Shown here: positions 27,073 to 35,530 of the stretch, piece by piece
Position numbering within the stretch: position 1 is the stretch's first letter
Layout: each line of letters starts with the position of its first letter
Assembly (NCBI GenBank): GCA_963763485.1
Contig: CAVXOW010000008.1
Location: 1,200,669 to 1,264,668 of the forward strand
Direction: 5' to 3'
Source of the DNA: CAWCKS01 sp963763485
Lineage (GTDB): Bacteria; Pseudomonadota; Alphaproteobacteria; Rhizobiales; Xanthobacteraceae
DNA length: 64,000 nucleotides
Program-made: the position numbers and the translations under genes
The notes under the pieces: generated by a model
What the model was told of the DNA's origin: nothing
The model's input: only the letters and a program-made list of their open reading frames with translations
Database searches by the model: none

Positions 27073-27384
27073 ATGGAGCACGACATATTCAAGGCTCTGG
27101 CTGATCCGACCCGGCGCGCGATCTTCGAGAAGCTCGCGGCTGGCAGCATGAATGCCAGTGCTTTGCGCGAAGGCATGGAGATCAGCCAGCCGGCCATGTC
27201 CCAGCACCTCGCGGTGCTGCGTAACGCCAGGCTGGTGCGCGAGGAGCGGCAGGGACGCTTCGTGAACTACGAAGTCGATCCGCGGGGTTTGGCGCTGATA
27301 GGCCGATGGCTGGCGAAGTATCGAGCGTACTGGCCGGCGCGGGTCGATGCTTTGAGGACATTGTTGAAGGACATGGACCAATGA
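27073..27384 (+). CDS. ArsR-family transcriptional regulator
   Basis: 103 residues, winged helix-turn-helix: DIFKALADPTRRAIFEKLAAG, MEISQPAMSQHLAVLRNARLV (recognition helix) and EERQGRFVNYEVD (wing). No Cys pair for metal sensing is present, so it belongs to the metal-independent branch usually paired with a START-domain protein. It probably represses its own operon through the palindrome just upstream. The next gene overlaps its stop by ATGA. Confidence 0.92.
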   Translation: MEHDIFKALADPTRRAIFEKLAAGSMNASALREGMEISQPAMSQHLAVLRNARLVREERQGRFVNYEVDPRGLALIGRWLAKYRAYWPARVDALRTLLKDMDQ

Positions 27385-27740
27385 ACGACATCGAGGCCGA
27401 GGAACAGTCGAAGGATCTGGTGTTCGAATACGAACTCGACGCACCACTTGAGAAGGTCTGGCGAGCGATCAGCATTGCCGCGTTTCGCGAAAAGTGGTTG
27501 CCGAGAGTTGTTTTGGCTGATGCCGAGCCGCTCTCTTCAGCGCCATGCGAGGAGGTCCGCTATCGAGTGCGGGACGACGAGCCGCCCTTCATCGAAAGCG
27601 TGGTGACGTTTCAGGTTATGCCCAATGCGGACGGTGGCACCCGCCTCAGGATCATCCACGGGTTGGCGGACGCGCGACTGGCACGCCACGTGCCAAAAGC
27701 CGCGAACAACAATGAGCCGTGCCTGATGCGCGCCGCCTGA
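27381..27740 (+). CDS. SRPBCC (START/AHSA1-like) domain protein
   Basis: 119 residues of the activator-of-Hsp90-like START superfamily: LVFEYELDAPLEKVWRAI at the beginning and GTRLRIIHGLADAR near the end outline a hydrophobic ligand-binding cup. ATG 27381 overlaps the ArsR stop in an ATGA junction, implying translational coupling. The ArsR-SRPBCC pair is widespread; ligand unknown. Confidence 0.88.
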   Translation: MNDIEAEEQSKDLVFEYELDAPLEKVWRAISIAAFREKWLPRVVLADAEPLSSAPCEEVRYRVRDDEPPFIESVVTFQVMPNADGGTRLRIIHGLADARLARHVPKAANNNEPCLMRAA

Positions 27741-27766
27741 CCGCTGGGTCGACAACCGCAACTCTA

Positions 27767-27839
27767 GAGCATGATCCGGAAAAGCGGGTACCGGTTTTCC
27801 TCGCGACAAACGCGAGGCGTTTGCGCGGAGATCATGCTC
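27767..27839. repeat. Dispersed intergenic repeat, family C, copy 1
   Basis: Inverted ends GAGCATGAT / ATCATGCTC enclose the core GGAAAAGCGGGTACCGGTTTTCC. A shorter relative with the same core is at 35418-35468. Confidence 0.8.
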
Positions 27840-27867
27840 AATCAAGAATCCAGACTGGAGTTCGCCC

Positions 27868-28434
27868 ATGCGCGAAACGATGCAACTTGTCCCTGTGGTC
27901 GTTGAACAATCGAGCCGCGGAGAACGATCGTTCGACATCTATTCGCGGCTTCTGCGCGAGCGGATCGTTTTCCTCAACGGCGAAGTCAACGATGCAATGT
28001 CCGCATTGGTTTGCGCGCAGTTGTTATTCCTGGAAGCCGAGAATCCGAAGAAGCCGATCCATCTCTACATCAACTCTCCCGGCGGCATGGTGACGAGTGG
28101 CTTCGCCATGTACGACACCATGCGATACATCAAAGCTCCCGTTTACACGCTGTGCATGGGAACGGCCCGGTCCATGGGGTCGTTCCTCTTGATGGCGGGT
28201 GAGCCCGGAGAGCGCGCAGCGTTGCCGAACGCGAGTCTGCACGTTCATCAGCCGTTGGGTGGCGTCCAGGGGCAAGCGTCGGATATCCTGATCCATGCCG
28301 AAGAGATGCGGCAGACCAAGTGCCGCATGATCAGGCTCTATGCCGAACATTGCCGACGCACCTACGAGGAGGTCGAGCGCACGCTTGATCGTGACCACTT
28401 CATGACGCCGGAGGAAGCTTTGCGATGGGGCTGA
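27868..28434 (+). CDS. clpP: ClpP-like serine protease, C-terminus altered by a frameshift
   Basis: 188 residues of the ClpP family. INSPGGMVTSG, the nucleophile region MGTARSMGSFLLMAG (Ser), the His in HVHQPLGG and the Asp region LDRDHFMTPEEA are all present, so the catalytic triad looks complete, although ARSMG replaces the common AASMG. The annotated frame stops at 28432-28434 right after EEALRWG. Reading the next frame from 28422 gives AMGLIDRVVKERE and stops at 28487, the expected ClpP ending, so one base is probably missing near 28419-28422. No ClpX or ClpA gene is adjacent; it may be an accessory ClpP. Confidence 0.85.
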   Translation: MRETMQLVPVVVEQSSRGERSFDIYSRLLRERIVFLNGEVNDAMSALVCAQLLFLEAENPKKPIHLYINSPGGMVTSGFAMYDTMRYIKAPVYTLCMGTARSMGSFLLMAGEPGERAALPNASLHVHQPLGGVQGQASDILIHAEEMRQTKCRMIRLYAEHCRRTYEEVERTLDRDHFMTPEEALRWG

Positions 28435-28491
28435 TCGACCGCGTCGTCAAGGAGCGGGAGGCCAGCACCTCAAGCCTCGCGATTTGATTGT

Positions 28492-29295
28492 TCAGCTTAC
28501 ACGCAATGGCATCGGCTCGCCGAAATCGCCGATCGGCGCGTAGTGCGAGGTGAAGCCGGAGCCGTCCTTCCAGTCATGCATGTAATACCCCGGCGGCTCG
28601 CCGCTCACGGCGATCACGCCGTCCGGCCTGCGGTCCATCGCGAACTGAAATGCCGTGCTCGGGGCAGCGATGGCGACCGCGTGCGCAATGCGCGTCTGCA
28701 AGGTGCAATGTACGTGGCCGGCGACGATCAACGAGACGTTCGGATAGTGCGACACCAGCGCGACGAACGCGTCGGCGTTGCGAAACGGCCTGGAATCGCT
28801 GATCGGCCGGCCGATCCGAAACACCGGGTGATGCATCGCGATCATCGTGGGCTTGTCGCCACCCGCCGCGAGTTGGCCCGACAGCCACTCGAGTCGCTCC
28901 GCGCACATTTCACCGGCAACCTCGCCCGCGATTTTCGTGTCGAGACAAATGACACGGACTGGAAGATCTTCCAGCACGTAGTGCAGGAAACGCGAGCTTT
29001 TCGGCATCCATGCCGTGTCGGCAAAAGCCCCGCGCAACGGCTCGATCTCGTCGTGGTTGCCGGGGATCGCGCAATAGCGGATGCCGGTTTCATCCAGCAT
29101 CGCGCGGACGTCCTTGTTCACCGAGAGGTCAGCGTGCTGGGTGACGTCACCGGTGTGCAGAATCAGGTCAGGCCGCGGATTGAGTGAGGTGATGGCGTCG
29201 AGCGCCTTGCGCAAGCAGGCGCGGGCATCGATACGGCCAAAGGCCAGCGCGCCCGGCGCGTCGACGTGACTGTCGGTAATCTGTGCAATCAGCAT
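28492..29295 (-). CDS. Class III cyclic-nucleotide-type phosphodiesterase (metallophosphoesterase)
   Basis: 267 residues. The calcineurin-like metal motifs are in order: TDSHVD (residues 7-12), HTGDVTQ, PGNHDE, AMHHPVF and AGHVHC. The arrangement matches CpdA/GpdQ-like phosphodiesterases acting on cAMP or glycerophosphodiesters. It is convergent with the ClpP gene. Substrate is not fixed by sequence. Confidence 0.9.
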   Translation of the reverse strand: MLIAQITDSHVDAPGALAFGRIDARACLRKALDAITSLNPRPDLILHTGDVTQHADLSVNKDVRAMLDETGIRYCAIPGNHDEIEPLRGAFADTAWMPKSSRFLHYVLEDLPVRVICLDTKIAGEVAGEMCAERLEWLSGQLAAGGDKPTMIAMHHPVFRIGRPISDSRPFRNADAFVALVSHYPNVSLIVAGHVHCTLQTRIAHAVAIAAPSTAFQFAMDRRPDGVIAVSGEPPGYYMHDWKDGSGFTSHYAPIGDFGEPMPLRVS

Positions 29296-29340
29296 TGTCT
29301 TTTTTCTTCTTGAGTGCGCGGAGCGGCCTAGGCCTTCTTG

Positions 29341-29628
29341 TTAAGCCTTCTTGCCGGGGTCAGGAAGTACTCCGGCGGAGACCAGCCGGTGCCAGATGAA
29401 AAGGATCACCACGGCGCCGATCGTCGCTGCAATAAAGCCGGCCCCTTGGCCTTGAGTTGCATCGTACCAGCCGGTTGCCTGTCCGATCCAGGTCGCCAGG
29501 AACGACCCGGCAACGCCGAGAATGCAGGTCAGGATAAAACCTTGCGGGTTGTTCGGCCCAGGTGCCAACATGCGGGCGATGAAGCCGGCGACGATGCCGA
29601 CGATGATGACCCAGAGAATGCCGCTCAT
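29341..29628 (-). CDS. GlsB/YeaQ/YmgE family membrane protein
   Basis: 95 residues, almost all hydrophobic, with three predicted membrane segments (WVIIVGIVAGFIARML, FILTCILGVAGSFLATW, GAGFIAATIGAVVILFIW) and Gly-rich turns. The family is often called transglycosylase-associated and is induced by stress. It lies between the phosphodiesterase and yidB-like genes. Confidence 0.9.
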   Translation of the reverse strand: MSGILWVIIVGIVAGFIARMLAPGPNNPQGFILTCILGVAGSFLATWIGQATGWYDATQGQGAGFIAATIGAVVILFIWHRLVSAGVLPDPGKKA

Positions 29629-29676
29629 ACGTTGCTCCTCGTTCGATGCGACGCGAGTGATTGTGGTGCGAGCCGA

Positions 29677-30228
29677 TCAGATCATCTTCGCGAGTTCCTG
29701 CTCGGTCGGCAGGCGGCCGTCCGGGGTCAGATGATTGATGACATCGGGCAGGTGTTTGGCGAGGTTCTGCAACAGCTCATCGCTCGACATGCCGGTTTGG
29801 CTGGCCAGCGTGTTGATCTGGTCGGCGCCGAGCGCCTTGCCGAGATCGCCCGCCGAGACCGAGTTGTTCGGTCCATTGCTGACCCACGTGCTGGCGGCAT
29901 TGCCAAGTCCGCCCTGCTGCAACTGCTTCATCAGGTCGCCGAGCCCGCCGCTCAGCACGCTGCCTGCAGCGCCCCCGGCCGCGCCACCGAGCAGACCACC
30001 GAGCGCGCCGCCCAACCCGCCCGGCGGTACCGGCGCGGATGCGCCGCCACTCTGGGGAGTTGTGGTCTGCTGCTGGTTGCCGCTGAAATGCTTGATTGCC
30101 TTGTAGGCAAGGAGGCCGAGGATCGCCATCGTCAGTGGCGACATGCCGCCGCTGCCGGTCGAGGGGCTTGCGCTGTGGTCGCCGCGCGGACCGTGCTGCA
30201 TGCCATTGAGAACATCGAGCAAACCCAT
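29677..30228 (-). CDS. YidB family (DUF937) protein
   Basis: 183 residues beginning MGLLDVLNGM; an AGGAG site precedes ATG 30228, and the longer frame back to 30357 lacks support. The centre is a Gly-rich linker (GGLGGALGGLLGGAAGG). The C-terminal half (DLMKQLQQGGLGNAASTWVSNGPN and SQTGMSSDELLQNLAKHLPDVI) is the DUF937/YidB domain. Function unknown; another DUF937 protein is encoded at 54084-55217. Confidence 0.88.
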   Translation of the reverse strand: MGLLDVLNGMQHGPRGDHSASPSTGSGGMSPLTMAILGLLAYKAIKHFSGNQQQTTTPQSGGASAPVPPGGLGGALGGLLGGAAGGAAGSVLSGGLGDLMKQLQQGGLGNAASTWVSNGPNNSVSAGDLGKALGADQINTLASQTGMSSDELLQNLAKHLPDVINHLTPDGRLPTEQELAKMI

Positions 30229-30383
30229 GTTGATCTCCTGTGCAGCCCCCGCTTCAGTCGAGACTAGTTCCGCCCTATGACGGTTACAAGGCGGCGTCTT
30301 TCCGTTAGGGAATTGTGGACCGCGCCGTGACCTGCTTTCGGTTCGCATTCCGCGCAAATTGAAATTGTTTGAGGATCAGAAAA

Positions 30384-30875
30384 ATGCCGACTGCACCCGC
30401 ACCAGCTCCGTCAGATGCCGATCAGTTGCCCCGGTTCGGCCAGGGCGTCGTCTGGCAGGATATCTCTGTCGGCCAGCGTTTCCGTACCTTCCGCCGCACG
30501 GTCACCGAAACCGATCTCGTCAATTTCATCTCGGTCACCGGCATGCTGGAAGCGATCTTCATCGACGCCACCTTCGAGGGCGCAGCGATGAAGGGCCGCG
30601 CGGTGCCGGCCGCGCTGACCTACGCGTTGATCGAAGGTTTTATCCTGCAGAGCATGATCCAGGGCACCGGCCTTGCGATGCTCGAGCTGACGCAAATCAT
30701 TCATGCGCCGGTTTGCGTCGGCGACACCATTTGGGCCGTCATCGAGGTCACCGAAATCAAGCCGACCTCGAAGAGCGGCCGTGCCGTCGTGACCTCGCGA
30801 ATCGATGTGTTCAACCAGTCGGGGGTGTGCGTGATGACTTACACGGCGAAGCGCCTGCTGGCAGGTCGGGCGTGA
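30384..30875 (+). CDS. MaoC-like hotdog-fold protein
   Basis: 163 residues. The hotdog fold reads VGQRFRTFRRTVTETDLVNFISVTGM, then AVPAALTYALIEGFI in the central helix and VGDTIWAVIEVTEIKPTS in the last strands. The usual MaoC Asp/His catalytic pair (D-x-N-x-x-H) is replaced by LVNFISVTG, so hydratase activity is uncertain; it could be a dehydratase-like or thioesterase-like member. AGGA precedes ATG 30384. Confidence 0.82.
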   Translation: MPTAPAPAPSDADQLPRFGQGVVWQDISVGQRFRTFRRTVTETDLVNFISVTGMLEAIFIDATFEGAAMKGRAVPAALTYALIEGFILQSMIQGTGLAMLELTQIIHAPVCVGDTIWAVIEVTEIKPTSKSGRAVVTSRIDVFNQSGVCVMTYTAKRLLAGRA

Positions 30876-30903
30876 CATCGCCGCGATTGAAGCCAGAGCC
30901 GCA

Positions 30904-31842
30904 TCAGGGCCGCGCCGGCTTCCATCGCAGAAACTGGAACAAACGTCCGTCGATCGACGCAAGCCCGAGACCGATCAATGTCAGCCCGGCAATCTCGTTG
31001 GTGTCGATGGGCTCATGAAGAACGATCGTTCCAAGACCGATCGCGCTGACCGGGATCAGAAACGTCACGAGCAGGAGATTCGTTGCTCCGGCCGATGACA
31101 GGATCCGAAAATAAAGCACATAGCCGAGTGCGGTCGACAGTGCCCCCGCTGCGAGGATTGCGAGCGACACTGCCAGGGACGGCAGATGCAGGCCGCAGGG
31201 ACAGTCCACCGCGACTGCCAGCGGCGCGATCAATATTGTTGATGCCATCAATTGGCCCGCCGCTGTCTGGATCGGAGTGATGCCGAGTCCGCGAAAGCGT
31301 CGGCCGTAGACGCCGGCAAGCGCATAACAGAGTGCAGCTGCAAGGCACAGCAGCTGCGCGCTCAAAGGTGCGTTGTGATTGATCAGAGCGCTGTGGCCAA
31401 CCATCACGACGACACCGGCGAAGCCGATCAGAAGGCCAATGCTGCGCGGTACCGTGATCTTCTCGTCCAGCGTTGCCGCGTGCGCAACCACGACAGTGAA
31501 CAGCGGGGTCGTGGCATTGAGAATAGCTGCAAGTCCCGATGGGATATCGCGCAGGGCCCAGCCGATCAGAGCAAACGGCACGACATTGTTTAGCGCGCCC
31601 ATCACCATGAACGACAAGAAGATATTCATGCTCAATCGGATTGCTTGGCGAACAAACAAGCTGAGCAGCGCCAGCAACGCGGCACCAATGCCAATACGCA
31701 AGGCAACCGCGGTCAATGGCGGCAGCTCGCGCAACGCGATTGCCATGAAGAAGAATGAGCCGCCCCACAGGATGGCCAGAATGATCAGCAGGACCCAGTC
31801 CACGGCGGGCATCGGTTGATTGACGGCGGGACGAGACACCAC
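30904..31842 (-). CDS. EamA/DMT family transporter
   Basis: 312 residues with about ten hydrophobic segments in two EamA repeats; the first opens WVLLIILAILWGGSFFFM and the second LCLAAALCYALAGVYGRRF. Drug/metabolite-type exporters of this family export amino acids or other metabolites; the substrate is unknown. Start GTG 31842 is followed by a second GTG, either of which could be used. It is convergent with the MaoC-like gene. Confidence 0.9.
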   Translation of the reverse strand: MVSRPAVNQPMPAVDWVLLIILAILWGGSFFFMAIALRELPPLTAVALRIGIGAALLALLSLFVRQAIRLSMNIFLSFMVMGALNNVVPFALIGWALRDIPSGLAAILNATTPLFTVVVAHAATLDEKITVPRSIGLLIGFAGVVVMVGHSALINHNAPLSAQLLCLAAALCYALAGVYGRRFRGLGITPIQTAAGQLMASTILIAPLAVAVDCPCGLHLPSLAVSLAILAAGALSTALGYVLYFRILSSAGATNLLLVTFLIPVSAIGLGTIVLHEPIDTNEIAGLTLIGLGLASIDGRLFQFLRWKPARP

Positions 31843-31935
31843 GACATTTCTCGGCTAGCGACAGCGTTGCTGTAACGCTATCCGCTGGGAGCGAGGCCTC
31901 CCACCCGGTTTCCGACAAGGCCGGAGCGCTCCGCG

Positions 31936-32895
31936 TCAATCCGCGTGAATGTCTGCGTCGTGCGCGACCTTGCGCCAGCGCGCGATCTCCGCGCTGATGA
32001 GCTCGCCGAACTCTCTGGGCGTGCCAGGCATTGCCTCCGCGCCCTCGCCAGTCAGGAACTTGATCATCTGCTCGGTCGACAGCGCCTTGTTGATCTCGTT
32101 GTTCAATGCTTCGACGACATCGGGCGGCGTTCCCGCTGGCGCCACGATGCCCCACCACGAGCTCGCTTCGTAGTCGGCGACCCCGGCTTCGCGCACGGTC
32201 GGCGTGTCCGGCAGGCTTGGCGAGCGCTGTGTGCTGGTCACGGCGAGCGCCTTGGCCTGCCCGTTGCGCACGATCTGCAGGATCTGCGGCATGCTCGAGA
32301 CGTAGATGTCGACATGGCCGCCGACCAGATCGTTGATCGCGAGCGCGCCCCCGCGGTACGGCACGTGTGTCAGCTTGATGCCGGCCGACAGCGCCAGCAG
32401 TTCCGCTGCAATCTGGTTGATGCTGCCGGGGCCAGCGGAGGCATAGTTGATCGAGCCGGGTTTGGCCTTGGCGAGCGCAATCAACTCGCTGACCGAGCTG
32501 GCCGGAAAAGAATTCGATGCCGCCAGCAGAAGCGGAGACTGCCCGATCCGTGCAACCGGCGTAAAATCCTTTGTAACGTCGAACGGCAGGTTGGTCTTGA
32601 CCGCGGGATTGATCGTGAAGGTCGACGACACCAGCAGCAGGGTGTAGCCGTCGGGTGCCGCGCGGGCGACGAATTCCGATCCGATCACCCCGCCGGCGCC
32701 GGGCCGGTTATCGACCACCACCGGCTGACCCCAGTCTTCATTCAGCTTCTGGCCGATCGCGCGGGCCACAATGTCGTTGGAGCCGCCCGGCGCGAACGGC
32801 ACAATGATGGTGATCGCCTTGGCCGGGTAGTCGGCGGCGTTTGCGCCTGCCATTGAGACCAAGAACAGTCCAGCCAGCAGCACCATCCGACGCAT
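31936..32895 (-). CDS. Tripartite tricarboxylate transporter (TTT) substrate-binding protein
   Basis: 319 residues. A signal peptide (RRMVLLAGLFLVSMAGANAA) is followed by the Bug-type binding fold: YPAKAITIIVPFAPGGSND, VVDNRPGAGGVIGSEFVA and APDGYTLL. These periplasmic receptors bind carboxylates for a TctA/TctB pump, but neither pump gene is near, the usual solitary Bug situation. ATG 32895 gives a normal signal peptide; the upstream extension does not look coding. Confidence 0.92.
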   Translation of the reverse strand: MRRMVLLAGLFLVSMAGANAADYPAKAITIIVPFAPGGSNDIVARAIGQKLNEDWGQPVVVDNRPGAGGVIGSEFVARAAPDGYTLLLVSSTFTINPAVKTNLPFDVTKDFTPVARIGQSPLLLAASNSFPASSVSELIALAKAKPGSINYASAGPGSINQIAAELLALSAGIKLTHVPYRGGALAINDLVGGHVDIYVSSMPQILQIVRNGQAKALAVTSTQRSPSLPDTPTVREAGVADYEASSWWGIVAPAGTPPDVVEALNNEINKALSTEQMIKFLTGEGAEAMPGTPREFGELISAEIARWRKVAHDADIHAD

Positions 32896-33232
32896 TGGTA
32901 TGTTTTCCCGATCGACGCCCGCCAATCGCGGGTCCAGCCCGAAACTTGAACCACATGGCGATCGTATTCGACAAGCTTTGCTGTAGCGCAGCAAAGCGCC
33001 GGCCCGCTGGCACTCGAGGCTGTCATTCAAGGCACGAATCATTCGTGATAGGAGGTGCGCATGGCAGGGATCATGGTTTCGCCGGCTACCGCACCGTCGG
33101 AAGCGCGATCGGGCGTCTCCACTCAAACCATGACAAGCCGGATCAGGCTTTTTTGACAGAGCCTTAAGGAAGAGCCACCGATCATGCCGGTGCGTTCGCT
33201 TCGGCCGGTGAAGTCGGTGCAAGGGGTTTGAA
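32896..33232. other. Divergent intergenic region
   Basis: 337 bases between the TTT receptor and the FMN glutamate-synthase-like gene hold no supportable gene. Promoters for both must lie here; no operator was recognised. Confidence 0.4.
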
Positions 33233-34861
33233 ATGCAAACGCTGATGCTTCCATTCACGCCGCGTTTTTATGTGATGACGATCTGCGTCGTGCTCACGAT
33301 GGTGCTGCTCTGGATCGGCATTCTCGATCACAAGGCGTTCGACTGGCTTTTGACGCCGATCCTGATCTTCGGCGGCCTGACGCTGCTCGGCGTCCGCGAC
33401 CTCCTGCAGAAGAACCACGCGATCCTGCGCAACTACCCGATCGCCGCGCACCTGCGGTTTCTGTTCGAGGAGATCCGGCCCGAGCTGCGCCAGTATTTCT
33501 TCGAGAGTGAAAAGGATGGCATGCCGTTCAGCCGCGACACCCGCTCGATCGTCTATCAGCGCGCCAAGATGGTGCTCGACAAGCGGCCGTTCGGCACGCA
33601 GATGGACGTTTACTCCGACGGCTACGAGTGGCTGCACCACTCGATCGCGCCAAAGGCCGAGGCCAACGGCAACTTCCGCATCACCATCGGAGGCCCCGAG
33701 TGCAAGAGGCCGTACTCGGCCTCGGTGTTCAACATCTCGGCGATGAGTTTTGGCGCGCTCAGTCCGAACGCGATCCGCGCGCTCAATGCCGGTGCCAAAA
33801 TGGGTAACTTCGCGCACGACACCGGCGAGGGCGGCGTCAGCCCCTACCACCAGGAGAACGGTGGCGACATCATTTGGGAAGTCGGCTCCGGCTATTTCGG
33901 CTGTCGCACCCGGGACGGGCACTTCGATCCGGAAAAATTCGCTGCCGTCGCCGGCCTCGATCAAATCAAGATGGTCGAGCTCAAGATCAGCCAGGGCGCC
34001 AAGCCGGGCCATGGCGGCGTGTTGCCGGCGGCAAAAGTCTCACCGGAGATCTCGCGGATCCGCGGCGTCGGGATGGGCGAGGACTGCATCTCACCGGCGC
34101 GCCACTCGGCATTCTCGACACCGATCGAAATGATGAAATTCATCGCCGAAATGCGGCGGCTCTCCGGCGGCAAGCCGGCCGGCTTCAAGCTGTGCATCGG
34201 TCACCCCTGGGAATTTCTCGCGATCTGCAAGGCGATGCTGGCGACCGGCATCTACCCCGATTTCATCGTGGTCGACGGCAAGGAAGGCGGCACCGGCGCG
34301 GCCCCGATGGAATTCATGGACAATCTCGGCATGCCGATGCGCGAGGGCGTCAACTTCGTCCACAACGCGCTGATCGGCGTCAACCTGCGTGACCGCATCA
34401 AGATCGGCACTTCGGGCAAGATCGCAACCGCGTTCGACATTTTGCGCGCCATGGCGCTGGGCGCCGACTGGTGCAACTCGGCGCGCGGCTTCATGTTCTC
34501 ACTTGGCTGTATCCAGTCCTTGAGTTGTCATACCGACAAATGCCCGACCGGCGTCGCGACCCAGGACCCGACGCGCGCTCGCGCGCTCGTGGTCGCCGAC
34601 AAGAAGCAGCGCGTCTACAACTACCATGAGGCAACGTTGCATGCGCTCGGCGAACTGGTCGCTGCCGCAGGCCTCGATCATCCGCAGGAGATCAGGCCGA
34701 TCCACCTGTCGCACCGGATCTCGACCACCGAGGTGGTGTCGTTCGCGCAGCTTTATCCGGAGTTGAAGCCCGGCGAGTTGCTGCAGGAGACGACCAACGA
34801 CCCGCGCTTCCGTGAGGCCTGGAAGCTCGCGCAGGCCGAGTCGTTCGCGCCGAAGGGGTGA
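33233..34861 (+). CDS. FMN-binding glutamate synthase family protein
   Basis: 542 residues. Two N-terminal membrane segments (FYVMTICVVLTMVLLWIGIL, LLTPILIFGGLTLLG) are followed by the synthase (FMN/GltS) domain: SFGALSPNAIRALN, GEGGVSPYHQE, KISQGAKPGHGG and DGKEGGTGAAP. The Cys pattern GCIQSLSCHTDKCPTGV would ligate the 3Fe-4S cluster. It lacks the glutaminase part of GltB, so its electron donor and true reaction are unknown. It stands alone upstream of a repeat. Confidence 0.92.
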   Translation: MQTLMLPFTPRFYVMTICVVLTMVLLWIGILDHKAFDWLLTPILIFGGLTLLGVRDLLQKNHAILRNYPIAAHLRFLFEEIRPELRQYFFESEKDGMPFSRDTRSIVYQRAKMVLDKRPFGTQMDVYSDGYEWLHHSIAPKAEANGNFRITIGGPECKRPYSASVFNISAMSFGALSPNAIRALNAGAKMGNFAHDTGEGGVSPYHQENGGDIIWEVGSGYFGCRTRDGHFDPEKFAAVAGLDQIKMVELKISQGAKPGHGGVLPAAKVSPEISRIRGVGMGEDCISPARHSAFSTPIEMMKFIAEMRRLSGGKPAGFKLCIGHPWEFLAICKAMLATGIYPDFIVVDGKEGGTGAAPMEFMDNLGMPMREGVNFVHNALIGVNLRDRIKIGTSGKIATAFDILRAMALGADWCNSARGFMFSLGCIQSLSCHTDKCPTGVATQDPTRARALVVADKKQRVYNYHEATLHALGELVAAAGLDHPQEIRPIHLSHRISTTEVVSFAQLYPELKPGELLQETTNDPRFREAWKLAQAESFAPKG

Positions 34862-34870
34862 ACTACCCTG

Positions 34871-34982
34871 CTCCCTCCCCTTGATAAAGGGGAGGGTCGG
34901 CGTGGGGATCTCCCGGCTCAGCCTGTGCGTGAAGACCCCCACCCGACTGCTTCGCAGTCGACCTCCCCCTTGCAGGGGGAGG
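34871..34982. repeat. Palindromic intergenic repeat, family D, copy 1
   Basis: Hairpins CCCTCCCCTT/AAGGGGAGGG, GACTGCTTCGCAGTC and CCTCCCCCTTGCAGGGGGAGG are seen in order. A second copy is at 47489-47620. It separates convergent genes and probably ends transcription. Confidence 0.85.
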
Positions 34983-35002
34983 TTTTCAACTTCCGCGCAC
35001 AC

Positions 35003-35401
35003 TCACCCGTTCGGCACGAACGCCGTCACCTCAATCTCGACCTTGGCGCGGGCATCGACCAGCCCGCCGATGAACAGCAGCGTCGACGGCGGAAAATTGC
35101 GGCCCAGCGTTTCCTTCCAGGCCGCGCCGATACCGGCGCCGGAACTTTCGTAGTCGCTGCGGCTCGTGATGTACCAGGTCAACCGCACGATGTGCTCGGG
35201 CCCCGCGCCCGCTTCCTTCAACAGGCGCATGATTCGGTGCAGCGCCGATTTCACCTGGGCGCCGAAATCATCGGCATAGTTGCCGGCCTCGTCGCCGCCG
35301 GTTTGGCCGGCGAGTACGATCCAGCGGCCCGGCGCGTCAACGACGACGCCATGCGAGAAGCCGCGCGGCTTCGACCAATCGGCAGGCTGCAAGACTTTCA
35401 T
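35003..35401 (-). CDS. RidA family protein
   Basis: 132 residues of the YjgF/YER057c/UK114 family, trimeric imine/enamine deaminases. RWIVLAGQTGGD, HIVRLTWYITSRSDY and PSTLLFIGGLVDARAKVEIEV are typical; the Arg thought to bind the substrate carboxylate in classic RidA is not obvious in VDARAKVEIE. It may be a divergent subfamily member. Confidence 0.88.
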   Translation of the reverse strand: MKVLQPADWSKPRGFSHGVVVDAPGRWIVLAGQTGGDEAGNYADDFGAQVKSALHRIMRLLKEAGAGPEHIVRLTWYITSRSDYESSGAGIGAAWKETLGRNFPPSTLLFIGGLVDARAKVEIEVTAFVPNG

Positions 35402-35417
35402 TGTCGTTCCCTCTCAA

Positions 35418-35468
35418 GCGCATGTCCTGGAAAAGTGGGTACCGGTTTTTCCGGCAAAGGACATGTGC
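35418..35468. repeat. Dispersed intergenic repeat, family C, copy 2
   Basis: Inverted ends GCGCATGTCC / GGACATGTGC surround the GGAAAAGTGGGTACCGGTTTTTCC core shared with 27767-27839. Confidence 0.75.
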
Positions 35469-35530
35469 AGATAAAAAAGCAAACGCCGGCCGCGATGCGC
35501 ATCGCGGCCGGCATCGATTGTCAGATCACG

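Noticed and set aside
31013..32158. Leftward open frame of 381 codons
   Set aside because: Overlaps the EamA and TTT receptor genes on the same strand in another frame and has no recognisable domain.
34871..34982. Repeat with several hairpins as a CRISPR array
   Set aside because: There are no evenly spaced identical repeats with unique spacers; it is a palindromic intergenic element.
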